A stretch of DNA of 38,694 nt from Bifidobacterium breve (GCA_945869715.1 CAMBPP010000002.1:1-38694), one strand, 5' to 3'. Positions 1 through 8,363 are shown, counted from the stretch's first letter. The notes: generated from the letters alone by a model not told the origin. Made by a program: numbers and translations.

Positions 1-363
1 CTTGCACCCGATGGCCCCATTGAACGCAAGATGCCCAATGCCGACGCCACACGCCTTGCTCCGGCAATTGGCTGGATGATGACTGGAATGCCACAGATGC
101 AAGCCGCCCTCGGTCGCACACTGAGTGCACCCATCACACTTACCCTCACGGGCCCTGGCGGTGGAGTGTGGACCATTGCACCAGCAGGTGCCGACATCAC
201 CGTGACACCAGGAAAGACTCCTGGCACTGTTGCCGATGTCAGCAGCAATGGTCACTCCTTCATCAACTGGGGCACACAACGCTCCGACTGGCGCGAGCAT
301 TGCAAAGTCACTGGCGAAGAGCCAGTAGTTGCTCAGTTCCTCGACGCGCTGAACATTATTTAG
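1..363 (+). CDS. TIGR03083 / maleylpyruvate isomerase-like family protein, C-terminal part
   Basis: The reading frame is open from the first base of the window and ends with TAG, so only the C-terminal ~120 residues are visible and the start lies outside. The stretch LTLTGPGGGVWTI followed by FINWGTQRSDWREH and a final FLDALNII resembles the C-terminal domain of the TIGR03083 family, actinobacterial proteins related to mycothiol-dependent maleylpyruvate isomerase. The N-terminal DinB-like metal-binding helical domain, which carries the His ligands, would be upstream and cannot be checked. Substrate is unknown. It converges on the PPOX gene with 21 bases between stop codons, so the two are not co-transcribed. 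The family call is by motif resemblance; the ATG at base 31 offered by the ORF track is internal. Confidence 0.7.
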   Translation, partial: LAPDGPIERKMPNADATRLAPAIGWMMTGMPQMQAALGRTLSAPITLTLTGPGGGVWTIAPAGADITVTPGKTPGTVADVSSNGHSFINWGTQRSDWREHCKVTGEEPVVAQFLDALNII

Positions 364-384
364 TGCAGAAGCAGTGTCTGAGTC

Positions 385-888
385 TCACACTTGTGTGCGG
401 CTCGGACCTGCTGCTGAATCTTTAAACATCGACTCTGCGTCGAAGCCAATTCGCCCATCAGGGATGAGTTGTATAACTACTCGTGCTGGTGAATCGAGAT
501 GCTCGGCAAATGCTTTTTGTCGTTCAACGCTTTCGGGGCGAACACGTGCGGCAAGAACTTTGTAGAACCACTGCTTTGTTGGCTCATCTTCGTGCAACAC
601 GATATTGCCTTTGTAAGTGAGAGCTTGGCTAATACCAATGTCGGTACCACGACTTGTAATTGCAATGCATCCGCGCGGGCGTTTGCGATATGCCTTAATG
701 CGCTTGCGTTGTTCTGTTGCGGTCAGCCAAAAACTTCCCTCATGGAAAAAATAGTTCATGTACACACCTACAGGGTCACCTGTTGATGTGGTCCACATGA
801 GACAACACTCAGTTTGTTTTTCTACAAGAACTTGTTCGCGCTCGGCAGAGAGTTCGAATACGCTGACGTCGTCGTAATTACCAGCCAT
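385..888 (-). CDS. Pyridoxamine 5'-phosphate oxidase (PPOX)-fold flavin/F420 protein
   Basis: 167 residues, a usual length for a single split-barrel PPOX domain. Residues ~28-100 read as the family core: a strand with TSTGDPVGVYMNYFF, then FWLTATEQRKRIKAYRKRPRGCIAI, then a strand-helix segment ending in a WFYKVLAARV-type helix. Such proteins bind FMN or F420 and reduce small substrates, or act in cofactor turnover; nothing here tells which. Its ATG overlaps the stop of the upstream sugar permease gene by one base (TAATG), so translation is probably coupled and the gene belongs to the transporter operon. Whether it acts on the transported compound is unknown. Confidence 0.75.
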   Translation of the reverse strand: MAGNYDDVSVFELSAEREQVLVEKQTECCLMWTTSTGDPVGVYMNYFFHEGSFWLTATEQRKRIKAYRKRPRGCIAITSRGTDIGISQALTYKGNIVLHEDEPTKQWFYKVLAARVRPESVERQKAFAEHLDSPARVVIQLIPDGRIGFDAESMFKDSAAGPSRTQV

Positions 889-1910
889 TAAGCAGCTTTC
901 TTTTTCTTCTTAATACGAGCAACTGCTTGCTGGCTAGCAAGCGACACAGCGATGATGAGCGTTGTTCCTTGGAAGAGTGGCTCTACCCAGAATGAACCCG
1001 AACCAACAACTAGCTGCAAGCCCTTGATGCCAAGTGCGAGTGCGTACAAAGCCAACAGCGTGCCCCATACGTTCGGGCGACGCGACAACTGTGATGCACC
1101 GAAGAACACTGCAGCAATTGCAGGGAACAAGTAGCCAGGGCCAGTTGCGGTAGAGAAGAAACCGATTTTTACCGACAAGATGACGCCAGTAATACCTGCA
1201 ATGGTTGCGGAGGTAATAAGCGAGCCCCACACCATGCGATCGGTGCGCACACCGGCAAGGCGAGCAGCTTCAATGTTGCCACCTGTTGCAAAGAGGTAAC
1301 GCCCTACTGGGGTTTGTTCTAGAACAAACCACAATATGGCAGCGATGATAATGAGATACACGAAGAGAATGGGAATGCCGAACACTTCGTAGCTACCAAA
1401 CTTCAAATACGACTTGGAATACACAGAAGTGATTTGACGGTTGTCAGAAATTTTCAACAACACAGCAGAAACAATTTGCCCCAAACCAAGTGTGGCAATA
1501 AATGAGTTCACTTTCAGTTTCACCACAATGAAACCCGATAACACACCGAACAACATGCACACCAACACGCCACACAGTGCAGCAAGGCCAGCGGGCATAC
1601 CGAACGAACGATGGAAATCGTCAGACAACCATGTGGTGATACACAATGACAATGAGGTCATGGCACCAATGGACAAGTCGAATGAGTTCGTTGCCAGTGG
1701 CACCAAAAAGGCCAAAGCCAACATGCCGATGGCCACGTTCTCACCAAGAATGAGTTTGAAGCTTGCGACACTTAGAAAAGTGTCGGGCTTCCAGATGCCA
1801 AAGATGACAACGAAAACTCCGGCGAGATACAAAGCACTGAGCCGGTCGATGCCTAAACGAGTAAGTATCGATTTCTGTGGTGCACTTGCGGTTGATTCTG
1901 TAGTTGACAC
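888..1910 (-). CDS. Sugar ABC transporter permease (RbsC/BPD_transp_2 type)
   Basis: Inner-membrane channel subunit of a carbohydrate importer, 340 residues with the start chosen here. Many hydrophobic spans are visible, including the family pattern LPLATNSFDLSIGAMTSLS near the start and ATGGNIEAARLAGV (the EAA-like cytoplasmic loop) past the middle. The C-terminus is a lysine-rich tail (KKKKKAA). The ORF track begins 23 codons earlier, but a GTG at 1908-1910 is preceded by AAAGGA six bases away and begins VSTTEST, a better start than the longer frame. It follows the ATPase gene by 37 bases and overlaps the PPOX gene by one base, giving an ATPase-permease-PPOX operon. Ribose/xylose-type substrates are typical of the family, but the actual sugar cannot be read from sequence. 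Confidence 0.88.
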   Translation of the reverse strand: MSTTESTASAPQKSILTRLGIDRLSALYLAGVFVVIFGIWKPDTFLSVASFKLILGENVAIGMLALAFLVPLATNSFDLSIGAMTSLSLCITTWLSDDFHRSFGMPAGLAALCGVLVCMLFGVLSGFIVVKLKVNSFIATLGLGQIVSAVLLKISDNRQITSVYSKSYLKFGSYEVFGIPILFVYLIIIAAILWFVLEQTPVGRYLFATGGNIEAARLAGVRTDRMVWGSLITSATIAGITGVILSVKIGFFSTATGPGYLFPAIAAVFFGASQLSRRPNVWGTLLALYALALGIKGLQLVVGSGSFWVEPLFQGTTLIIAVSLASQQAVARIKKKKKAA

Positions 1911-1947
1911 AGGTATTCCTTTCACAAACGAATATAAATAAAATGGG

Positions 1948-3468
1948 TTACGAGGCGGTTGCCGCGCTGGAACCTGCAAGCAACATTTGATCGATCTTTT
2001 CTGCAGACAAGCCAGAAGCTCGCGTCAGTGTGTTGGTGATTTGACCGCGATACATCACCACAACGCGGTCACATACGCGAGCAAGCTCTGCGGTGTCGGT
2101 AGAGCACACCACAATGGCTGTTCCATCGGCTGCTGCTTGGTCGACAAATGCATGAATTTCTTCTTTTGCACCAATGTCTACACCTTGCGTTGGCTCATCG
2201 AGCAACAGCACTTTTGGATGTAAACGAAAACTGCGTGCCATCATTACTTTTTGCTGGTTTCCACCCGACAAGGTAGCTACGGGGACTTCTGTACCAGCGG
2301 TAATAACAGAAAGTTTCTTTACCCATTCGGCGGCTTCAGTTTTTTCATTTTTATGGCTGAGGCGACCACGATGTGCATTGCGTTCCACATTGCTAATGGT
2401 GATATTTGCACGCACGCTCATGAGCGCAAGAATGCCGTTACGCAAACGGTCGACAGGAACAAAAGACAAACCCTTGGTGAGCGACTCGTGTGGGTCGCCA
2501 CCTATGAGTTCTTCACCATCAATGAGCACATTGCCTTGACGCGTTAATGCTCCTGCCAAGGTGCCCACCATGGTGTCGCGCCCCGAGCCAGTGAGGCCCA
2601 CTACGCCAAGTACTTCACCTGGTTGAACAGAAAATGACACACCGTTAATGCCTGCTCCAACAAGACCCTGCACCTGCAAGCGTGGCGCAAGCGATGTATC
2701 GACCGTGCGGTTTGCGGCAATGGAAGAGACCTCTCGGCCCACAATCATTTCAATGAGTGACTCCATATTGAGATCTTTGGTGGCCTTGGTGCCCACCACT
2801 TTGCCGTCACGCAACACCGTGACACGGTCGGTGATGTCGAAAACTTCTTCCAAGTGATGTGAAACAAAAACAACGCTGATGCCTCGCTTCGTGAGGCGGC
2901 GCACGGCCTCGAACAAAGTATTGACGTCGGCTCTGGGCAGTGAAGCCGTCGGCTCATCGAGAACCAAAATGGAGATACCTTCCTTGGTGTCTTGCAGCGC
3001 ACGAGCAATGGCAACGCCTGTTCGGGCAGCGGCGCCGAGGGTGGCAACCGGCGCACGCACGTTGATGTCGAACCCCAAGTCGAGGAGAGCCTGTTTGGCA
3101 CGTTTTGCTTCGGCGGCCCAGTTAATGCGGTTGGCGAAACCGGTTTCGTAACCAAACCCGAGGGCGAGGTTTTCCACAGTGCTGACGGCCTCAACGAGGC
3201 CAAGATCTTGGTGAACAAAGCGAATTCCGGCTTCATGGGCTGCAGCCGCACTGCCCATGGCAAAATCGTGACCGCGCATGGTGACCACAAAATTGGCGTC
3301 TGGTTGGTGAAAACCGGCCAAGATCTTGATGAGGGTGCTCTTTCCCGAGCCGTTTTGGCCAACGAGGGCGTGAACTTCACCCTCTTCAATGTCGAGTGCC
3401 ACATCATTCAATGCCACTTGGCCCGGAAATGTCTTAGAAAGTGAATGAATATGGAGTGTTGTAGCCAC
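1948..3468 (-). CDS. Sugar ABC transporter ATP-binding protein, duplicated ABC domains (RbsA/MglA type)
   Basis: 506 residues, the normal length for the double-ATPase subunit of monosaccharide importers. Domain 1 has Walker A GQNGSGKST (residues 37-45), a Walker B with LVLDEPTA near 172 and a switch HH at SHHLEE, but its signature motif is degenerate (LGAAARTG instead of LSGGQ). Domain 2 has a degenerate Walker A (GLTGSGRDT) but an intact LSGGNQQK signature and LLLDEPTQGVD Walker B. This complementary degeneration is usual for RbsA-like proteins, where one composite ATP site is canonical. The gene heads the minus-strand operon and is divergent from the binding-protein gene across 195 bases, so the two sides probably share a control region. 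Confidence 0.92.
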   Translation of the reverse strand: MATTLHIHSLSKTFPGQVALNDVALDIEEGEVHALVGQNGSGKSTLIKILAGFHQPDANFVVTMRGHDFAMGSAAAAHEAGIRFVHQDLGLVEAVSTVENLALGFGYETGFANRINWAAEAKRAKQALLDLGFDINVRAPVATLGAAARTGVAIARALQDTKEGISILVLDEPTASLPRADVNTLFEAVRRLTKRGISVVFVSHHLEEVFDITDRVTVLRDGKVVGTKATKDLNMESLIEMIVGREVSSIAANRTVDTSLAPRLQVQGLVGAGINGVSFSVQPGEVLGVVGLTGSGRDTMVGTLAGALTRQGNVLIDGEELIGGDPHESLTKGLSFVPVDRLRNGILALMSVRANITISNVERNAHRGRLSHKNEKTEAAEWVKKLSVITAGTEVPVATLSGGNQQKVMMARSFRLHPKVLLLDEPTQGVDIGAKEEIHAFVDQAAADGTAIVVCSTDTAELARVCDRVVVMYRGQITNTLTRASGLSAEKIDQMLLAGSSAATAS

Positions 3469-3663
3469 TGTAGTTGTCTCTCCCCCATGATGTGACGTGC
3501 GTCTCAGAGTGTGCGTCGTTCGCGTATGTGATCTTCTGATGATTTCTGTAGGAAGTTCTACTAAAGATCTCTTGGTTTATCCAATTTCCCTCAGTAAGGT
3601 TCAACAGTCGTTCTCAGACTATCTGAAACGGCGCCTTCCAAACCACCACAAAAGGGGAATACA
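3469..3663. promoter_or_regulatory. Divergent control region between sugar ATPase and binding-protein genes
   Basis: A 195-base spacer between two genes read outward, so it must carry at least one promoter for each side. I see no confident -35/-10 pair. A short inverted repeat GATCTT (3530-3535) / AAGATC (3564-3569), arms 28 bases apart, is the only candidate operator and is weak. The binding-protein gene has AGGGGAA just before its TTG start. Confidence 0.4.
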
Positions 3664-4869
3664 TTGCGTAAATCAACCATTCGGGTTGCTGCTGCTGTGT
3701 TTGCTCTGAGTCTTTTCGCCGCAGCTTGCGGTAGCGACTCAGATTCGGGCTCAGAAACAGTAGACACCTCCGGCGAAGTTATTGTCGACGAGACCACGGC
3801 CACTGAAGACACTGCAGGTGCTGCAGTTGACGAAGTTGCTGCTGCAAAAGAAGCTGCTGCATTAGCAGTCACCATTCCAGAAAATATCGCGTTGACTGTT
3901 GCTGCTTCAGCAACACCTCCAACCGGTAAAAAAGTTGCTTGGATTTCTTGCGAACTCCCAAGCTGCCCAGAAGTAGGCGAAGATTGGCCATTAATTGCCA
4001 AGACCCTCGGCTGGGAACTCAAGGTCATCAACGTCAAGAGCTTTGAACCAGCTCCTGGTATTCAGCAAGCACTCGACTGGGGCGCAAACTACATCGCCAT
4101 CTCGGGTTCACCAATTGCTCTTTACCAAGCACAGTTCGATGCAGGTATTGCAAAAGGCGTGAAGTTCACTTCGGCTTACACCACAGATGCCCCACAAGGC
4201 GTTGACGGTGGCATCCAGGGTCTTCTCACCACTGTTGGCGATGCTTCCTATGTAGAAATGGCAATGAAAGCATTTGCTTCTTGGATCATCGCAGACAGCA
4301 ACGCTGAAGCAAAAGTAGTTATGGTCAACATTCGTGACTTCCCAGTTCTCGTAGCTGCAGAAAACGCACAGAAGGCTGCCCTTGCTGCTGGTTGTGCAAA
4401 GTGCACCTTCGACGTGATTCCTGTGACCATTGAAGACCTCGGTGGTGGCAAAGTTCCACAGGCTGTGGCTTCATACCTCCAAGAGAACACCGATGTGAAC
4501 TACGTTCTCTTCGCTTTTGGTGGCTTGCCAACAGGAGTAAGTGCTGCATTGAAGACCGCTGGCATCACAGACGTGAAGCTTGTTGGTGGAGACTTCTCGG
4601 CACCAAACTTGCAAGAAGTAATTGACGGCACGAACTCTGCATGGACCTCGAACCCTAAGGCTGAAGCCTCATGGATCATGGCTCACGCAATGGTGCTCGA
4701 CTCATTAGGTGATACATACACCGAAGAGCGCACAGGTGCCGCACTTCAGACATTCATTGTTGATACAGCAGAAGCTGCTCAGGCAATTCTTGACGGTGGC
4801 GGCCTCCAGAACTGGAAGGGTCCAAAGACCCAGGCCGATCAGTTCAAGGCTCTCTGGAATATTAAGTAA
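3664..4869 (+). CDS. Sugar ABC transporter substrate-binding lipoprotein
   Basis: 401 residues, exported and lipid-anchored. The N-terminus (RKSTIRVAAAVFALSLFAAAC) is a lipoprotein signal peptide with the acylated Cys at residue 22, followed by an acidic Ser/Asp/Glu/Thr-rich linker to about residue 60. The remainder reads as a type-I periplasmic binding fold: ALDWGANYIAISGSP, a GVKFTSAYTT segment and LVGGDFSAPN. Two Cys pairs (SCELPSC and GCAKC) could form disulfides outside the cell. The start is a TTG with AGGGGAA upstream; no ATG lies early enough to keep the signal peptide. It supplies ligand to the ATPase/permease pair encoded divergently. A strong terminator follows directly, so it is transcribed alone. 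Confidence 0.88.
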   Translation: MRKSTIRVAAAVFALSLFAAACGSDSDSGSETVDTSGEVIVDETTATEDTAGAAVDEVAAAKEAAALAVTIPENIALTVAASATPPTGKKVAWISCELPSCPEVGEDWPLIAKTLGWELKVINVKSFEPAPGIQQALDWGANYIAISGSPIALYQAQFDAGIAKGVKFTSAYTTDAPQGVDGGIQGLLTTVGDASYVEMAMKAFASWIIADSNAEAKVVMVNIRDFPVLVAAENAQKAALAAGCAKCTFDVIPVTIEDLGGGKVPQAVASYLQENTDVNYVLFAFGGLPTGVSAALKTAGITDVKLVGGDFSAPNLQEVIDGTNSAWTSNPKAEASWIMAHAMVLDSLGDTYTEERTGAALQTFIVDTAEAAQAILDGGGLQNWKGPKTQADQFKALWNIK

Positions 4870-4893
4870 GAACTACTTTCTCTCACGAGAAAG

Positions 4894-4925
4894 AAAAGGG
4901 CGGGTGCTTCGGCGCCCGCCCTTTT
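4894..4925 (+). terminator. Strong Rho-independent terminator, probably bidirectional
   Basis: An 11-bp perfect stem, AAAAGGGCGGG against CCCGCCCTTTT, closes a loop containing TTCG and begins 24 bases after the binding-protein stop. The A-tract on one side and T-tract on the other let it serve both this gene and the convergent minus-strand dnaB transcript. Confidence 0.9.
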
Positions 4926-4950
4926 ACTATTTATACGGCCTTTTTAAGCG

Positions 4951-5157
4951 TTAGCTGACCAAACTGGCGAGTGCCCATGCAGCGGCAATGCCACCAATAA
5001 CTGCCATGGTCACAGTGCGCACAATGGGTGCGCGCGGAAGATCTTCTTCACTATTTGGTCGCGGTGGTGGTTTTACAAGGGCGAGTATGTTGCCAACGCA
5101 CAATGCGCCACCTAATGCGAGAACGAGATATGCCAAAAGATCTTCGCCAAGAAACAT
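4951..5157 (-). CDS. Small two-span membrane protein downstream of dnaB
   Basis: 68 residues. Two hydrophobic segments (about 8-27, LAYLVLALGGALCVGNILAL, and 47-67) flank a short polar loop with PPPRPNSEEDLPRAP, predicting a hairpin membrane protein with a cytoplasmic or periplasmic loop of ~20 residues. The start lies three bases after the dnaB stop, so it is almost certainly translated from the same message. No family is recognised. The tight spacing, intact membrane segments and terminator after it argue that it is a real gene rather than a chance frame. Confidence 0.65.
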   Translation of the reverse strand: MFLGEDLLAYLVLALGGALCVGNILALVKPPPRPNSEEDLPRAPIVRTVTMAVIGGIAAAWALASLVS

Positions 5158-5160
5158 GTG

Positions 5161-6522
5161 TCATTGTCCTTTTGCTGTGAAGTTTTCAAAGCGGGTGTAG
5201 TTCGCTTGAAATACTAAGCGCACGTCGCCAATTGCGCCGGCGCGATGCTTTGCCACGTTGAGATACGCATCGGCTTTGCGTTGCGGGTCGTCTTCGTAAA
5301 CACCCGGGCGGTACAAGAACATCACCACGTCGGCGTCTTGCTCTAACGCGCCCGACTCTCGCAAGTCAGACAGTGTGGGCCGCTTGTCTTGGCGTTGCTC
5401 AAGACCACGACTCAACTGACTGAGTGCAACAACGGGAATTTTAAAATCGCGTGCCAAAATTTTTAAGTTACGACTAATTTCACTGACCTCAAGCTGGCGG
5501 TTTTCTGAACCAGAGTTGCCACCCATGAGCTGCAAATAGTCGATAACAATCATGCCGATGCCGTCGTATTGTGAAGCAATGCGTCGTGCCTTTGCACGAA
5601 TTTCCATAACAGTGACCGATGAGTTGTCGTCGATGTACAACGGAATAGAAAGGCGCCCAATGGCGCGGCCAATGCGGCGCCAGTCTTCGTCGTTCAAACG
5701 ACCGCTGCGCAACTTCGCACTATCGACTCGCGCTTCACTCGACAAAATACGTTGTGATAATTCGGCACGGCCCATTTCCAAAGAGAAAAACAAAACGGGT
5801 TTTTGCGTGATGGTGGCTACGTTGACAGCCATGCCCATTGCGAATGCACTCTTACCCATTGCCGGGCGCGCACCAATAATGTTGAGCGTGCCGGGTTGAA
5901 AGCCCGACAACAAATCGTCGAGATCGTTAAAGCCCGAGGGCACGCCGGTAATAGGGTCGCCGCGCTCCATGATGTCTTCAAGGTGCGTCATGGTCTCTGG
6001 CATGAGGTCGTTAATGCGCACTAAAGATTCGGTCACTTGGTTTTGCGCGACGTCGAAGATGCGCGACTCGGCTTGGTCGAGAGCATTTTCAATATTGTCG
6101 GGCTGGCTGTAGGCAATTTCAGCAATGGCTGACGCTGCGCTAATGAGGCCACGCAAGAGTGCGGTTTCGCGCACGATGCGCGCATAGCGGTCGGCGCTCG
6201 ATACAGCAGGAGTGCGGTTTTGCAGGTCGACTAAATAGTCGATTCCACCGACGGTGTCGATGAGGCCAGCACGCTGCAATTTGTCGGACACCGTGACCAC
6301 ATCGACAGGCTCGCCCATGGTGGTGAGTGCTTGAATAGCGTCGAAAATATGTTGGTGCGCCGGCTTATAAAAATCGCCAGGAACAACACCGCGTTCCGAG
6401 CAAGCACCAATGGCGTCTTTCGACAACAACATGGCGCCGAGTAACGAGACCTCGGCATCGAGGTTGTGTGGCGGCACGCGAGCGGTGACGCGTGCTGGTG
6501 AAGCGTTATATGTATCGGACAC
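5161..6522 (-). CDS. dnaB: Replicative DNA helicase DnaB
   Basis: 453 residues, typical of an intein-free actinobacterial DnaB. The N-terminal helical domain covers ~15-120 (PPHNLDAEVSLLGAML), followed by a linker and the RecA-like C-terminal motor. Walker A is GARPAMGKS (217-225), motif H2 FFSLEM (245-250) and Walker B VIDYLQLM (326-333). The DLRESGALEQDADVV motif and a final arginine-rich segment are intact. The hexamer unwinds DNA ahead of the fork. The gene follows rplI by 90 bases, a gap holding DnaA boxes (separate entry), and is followed by a small membrane protein gene. In mycobacteria the same rpsF-ssb-rpsR-rplI-dnaB order is known, so the context supports the call. Confidence 0.98.
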   Translation of the reverse strand: MSDTYNASPARVTARVPPHNLDAEVSLLGAMLLSKDAIGACSERGVVPGDFYKPAHQHIFDAIQALTTMGEPVDVVTVSDKLQRAGLIDTVGGIDYLVDLQNRTPAVSSADRYARIVRETALLRGLISAASAIAEIAYSQPDNIENALDQAESRIFDVAQNQVTESLVRINDLMPETMTHLEDIMERGDPITGVPSGFNDLDDLLSGFQPGTLNIIGARPAMGKSAFAMGMAVNVATITQKPVLFFSLEMGRAELSQRILSSEARVDSAKLRSGRLNDEDWRRIGRAIGRLSIPLYIDDNSSVTVMEIRAKARRIASQYDGIGMIVIDYLQLMGGNSGSENRQLEVSEISRNLKILARDFKIPVVALSQLSRGLEQRQDKRPTLSDLRESGALEQDADVVMFLYRPGVYEDDPQRKADAYLNVAKHRAGAIGDVRLVFQANYTRFENFTAKGQ

Positions 6523-6547
6523 GACTCTTACCTTGCCTGAGATACCT

Positions 6548-6612
6548 TGTGGATTACTAGGGGTAAGACTTGTGGATAAGCCTGTGATGTGCCGAGTGTG
6601 TTCTGTGGATAA
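6548..6612. promoter_or_regulatory. DnaA-box cluster between rplI and dnaB
   Basis: The 90-base gap before dnaB holds two perfect TGTGGATAA boxes (6571-6579, 6604-6612) and one single-mismatch copy, TGTGGATTA (6548-6556). All point the same way. The last box abuts the rplI stop codon. This placement suggests DnaA binding at a dnaB promoter or leader; binding is inference. Confidence 0.75.
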
Positions 6613-7062
6613 CTATTGAGCAACGACATCGACCGAGACAGTGCTCGTGACGTCGTGGTACAACGAGACCACTACCGAATGCTGACCCAATGTACGAATA
6701 GGAGCTTCGATGTCTACATCGCGGCGCTCAATTTCGATACCTGTTTGGCTCTTCACAGCAGCCACGATGTCGGCACTAGTAACTGAGCCGAACAAGCGAC
6801 CTTCGTTACCGGCCTTAGCGGGCACCGACAAAGTAACAGCGTTCAAACGCGCTGCAACTTCAAGTGCTGCTTCGCGAGTGGCCCGTTCTTTAGCGGCTCG
6901 TGCCTTACGCATTGCTGCTGCTTGTGCCACTGCACCGTCGGTTGCCGTGATGGCGTGACCATTTGGCAACAAGAAGTTGCGGGCATGACCATCGGCAACA
7001 TTGACGATGTCGCCACGGTTGCCGAGACCTTTAATGTCGCTACGCAAAATGACTTTTAACAT
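6613..7062 (-). CDS. rplI: 50S ribosomal protein L9
   Basis: 149 residues, the family length. The N-terminal domain carries [33 protein letters not shown], the standard 23S rRNA-binding domain with its G-D-V-V-x-V-x-x-G-Y/H-A-R-N-x-L-x-P pattern. A central helix rich in Ala/Lys/Arg connects to the C-terminal domain beginning near residue 80. L9 binds domain V of 23S rRNA near the L1 stalk and influences frame maintenance. Its ATG overlaps the rpsR stop by one base (TGATG), indicating translational coupling in the rpsF-ssb-rpsR-rplI operon. Confidence 0.97.
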   Translation of the reverse strand: MLKVILRSDIKGLGNRGDIVNVADGHARNFLLPNGHAITATDGAVAQAAAMRKARAAKERATREAALEVAARLNAVTLSVPAKAGNEGRLFGSVTSADIVAAVKSQTGIEIERRDVDIEAPIRTLGQHSVVVSLYHDVTSTVSVDVVAQ

Positions 7063-7508
7063 CAGGCTTCCTCACCATTCGTTACGATTTCTACAACATC
7101 GGTGTTCTCTGTAGCGACGGCAGCAACAGTGCTCTCGCGAGGTGCGCGGTTGTCGCTGCGCTCACTGCGCTCGCCACGATTACCGCGGTCGCCACGATCT
7201 TCGCGATCTTCACGGTCGGATCCTGGGCGGGGTGCACGAGTAGAAGACACGCGCTTGGCGTACGGCAAAAGGGCCATCTCACGAGCGTTTTTCACTGCGC
7301 TCGCAATATCACGCTGCTGTTGAACAGTGGTGCCGGCAATGCGCTGACCACGAATTTTAGAGCGGTCAGACATAAAGCGCTGCAACAAGTTGATGTCTTT
7401 ATAGTCAACAAACTTGACGCGCTCGGTGTCGATGGCGTTTGGCTTCTTTTTTCCGGTTTTGCGAATAGCGGCTTTCGCCATACGGATTTTGTTTGATTTA
7501 CTTGTCAT
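7062..7508 (-). CDS. rpsR: 30S ribosomal protein S18 with long charged C-terminal tail
   Basis: 148 residues, well above the usual 75-90. The conserved core lies at ~32-83: [20 protein letters not shown] followed by the [13 protein letters not shown] end motif that contacts S6 and 16S rRNA. There are no Cys residues, so this is the zinc-free form. After residue ~86 comes a tail of about 60 residues dominated by R/D/E/G/S ([19 protein letters not shown]), then an acidic end. The underlying DNA is a run of near-repeats of a 6-9 base unit but stays in frame. S18 partners with S6, encoded two genes upstream. Start kept at 7508; an ATG nine codons in is possible. Confidence 0.93.
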   Translation of the reverse strand: MTSKSNKIRMAKAAIRKTGKKKPNAIDTERVKFVDYKDINLLQRFMSDRSKIRGQRIAGTTVQQQRDIASAVKNAREMALLPYAKRVSSTRAPRPGSDREDREDRGDRGNRGERSERSDNRAPRESTVAAVATENTDVVEIVTNGEEA

Positions 7509-7529
7509 GATTCTCTCTACAGTTTCGTT

Positions 7530-7970
7530 CTAGAAGGGTTCTTCTTCCCCACCCACGTACGGGTCGGGAGAATTGTTGCTGGATGTTTCGCGGGGGGCGG
7601 CGGAATCGCCACCTTTGCTGGATTGACGCTCAACTTGGGCTGTTGCCCAACGCAAGCTGGGTCCGATTTCATCGGCCACGACTTCAATTGCCGTGCGCTT
7701 ATCGCCTTCACGGGTGGTGAATTCACGCTGCTCGAGGCGGCCAGTCACGATGACGCGGGTGCCTTTGGTAAAGGTTGCCGCTGCGTTTTCGCCAAGTTGG
7801 CCCCATGCAGTGATATTGAAGTACGAGGTTTGCTCTTGCCATTCACCATTGACCTGATAACGGCGGCCAACGGCGATTCCAAAAGAGGCCACTCCGCGCC
7901 CACCAGTGGTGAAGCGCAGTTCTGGGTCTCGGGTGAGATTACCGACAAGGGTGATGGAGTTCTCTGACAT
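7530..7970 (-). CDS. ssb: Single-stranded DNA-binding protein
   Basis: 146 residues. The OB fold spans ~1-110 (NSITLVGNLTRDPELRFTTG at the start, SYFNITAWGQLGENAAATF in the middle, KGTRVIVTGRLEQREF). A short disordered Ser/Asn/Pro linker leads to the acidic tip GGEEEPF, which recruits replication and repair partners. It coats single-stranded DNA at the fork as a tetramer. It sits between rpsF and rpsR as in most bacteria, co-transcribed with them. Confidence 0.97.
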   Translation of the reverse strand: MSENSITLVGNLTRDPELRFTTGGRGVASFGIAVGRRYQVNGEWQEQTSYFNITAWGQLGENAAATFTKGTRVIVTGRLEQREFTTREGDKRTAIEVVADEIGPSLRWATAQVERQSSKGGDSAAPRETSSNNSPDPYVGGEEEPF

Positions 7971-8024
7971 ATGTATCTCCTCTACGTAAGTAGTTTGTGG
8001 AACTTTTCGTGAATGAAAAGCCGA

Positions 8025-8357
8025 CTACGCGCTCACGGCCATCATGCCGCGGCGTGCTGCTTCGTGATCGGGCAAGCGCATGAGCTTGTGACGAACCACT
8101 TCATCGGCAATACGGAGCGTGCGCTCAACTTCATTTAAAGCTCCACCAAGAGCCTCGACGTTGTAGACGACGTAATAGCCATCTTCTTTTTTATTGATGG
8201 GATACGCGAAACGGCGCTTGCCCCACCAGTCGGGGTTTCCGTGAATACTGGCACCAACGGCAGTAATAGAGGCCGTGACGGCCTTTACCTGCAACTGCGC
8301 TGCATTATCGTCGAGGTCGCCACTGAGGATGACCATTAATTCATAAGCACGTTTCAT
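8025..8357 (-). CDS. rpsF: 30S ribosomal protein S6
   Basis: 110 residues from the start chosen here, KRAYELMVILSGDL, matching the usual S6 beginning. The ORF track extends 38 codons further, but that extension runs through two leader hairpins and has no S6-like content. A GGGAG lies nine bases before this ATG (three bases before another in-frame ATG at 8361-8363, which would add MH). S6 binds S18 and the central domain of 16S rRNA. The WWGKRRFAYPINKKEDGYYVVYN segment is the family core. First gene of the rpsF-ssb-rpsR-rplI unit. Confidence 0.95.
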   Translation of the reverse strand: MKRAYELMVILSGDLDDNAAQLQVKAVTASITAVGASIHGNPDWWGKRRFAYPINKKEDGYYVVYNVEALGGALNEVERTLRIADEVVRHKLMRLPDHEAARRGMMAVSA

Positions 8358-8363
8358 GTGCAT

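Noticed and set aside
7130-7250. Short tandem-like repeats (GATCTTCGC / CGGTCGCCAC units) suggesting a DNA repeat element or CRISPR
   Set aside because: Irregular unit length without spacers, and in frame with the Arg/Asp-rich S18 tail; it is coding low complexity.
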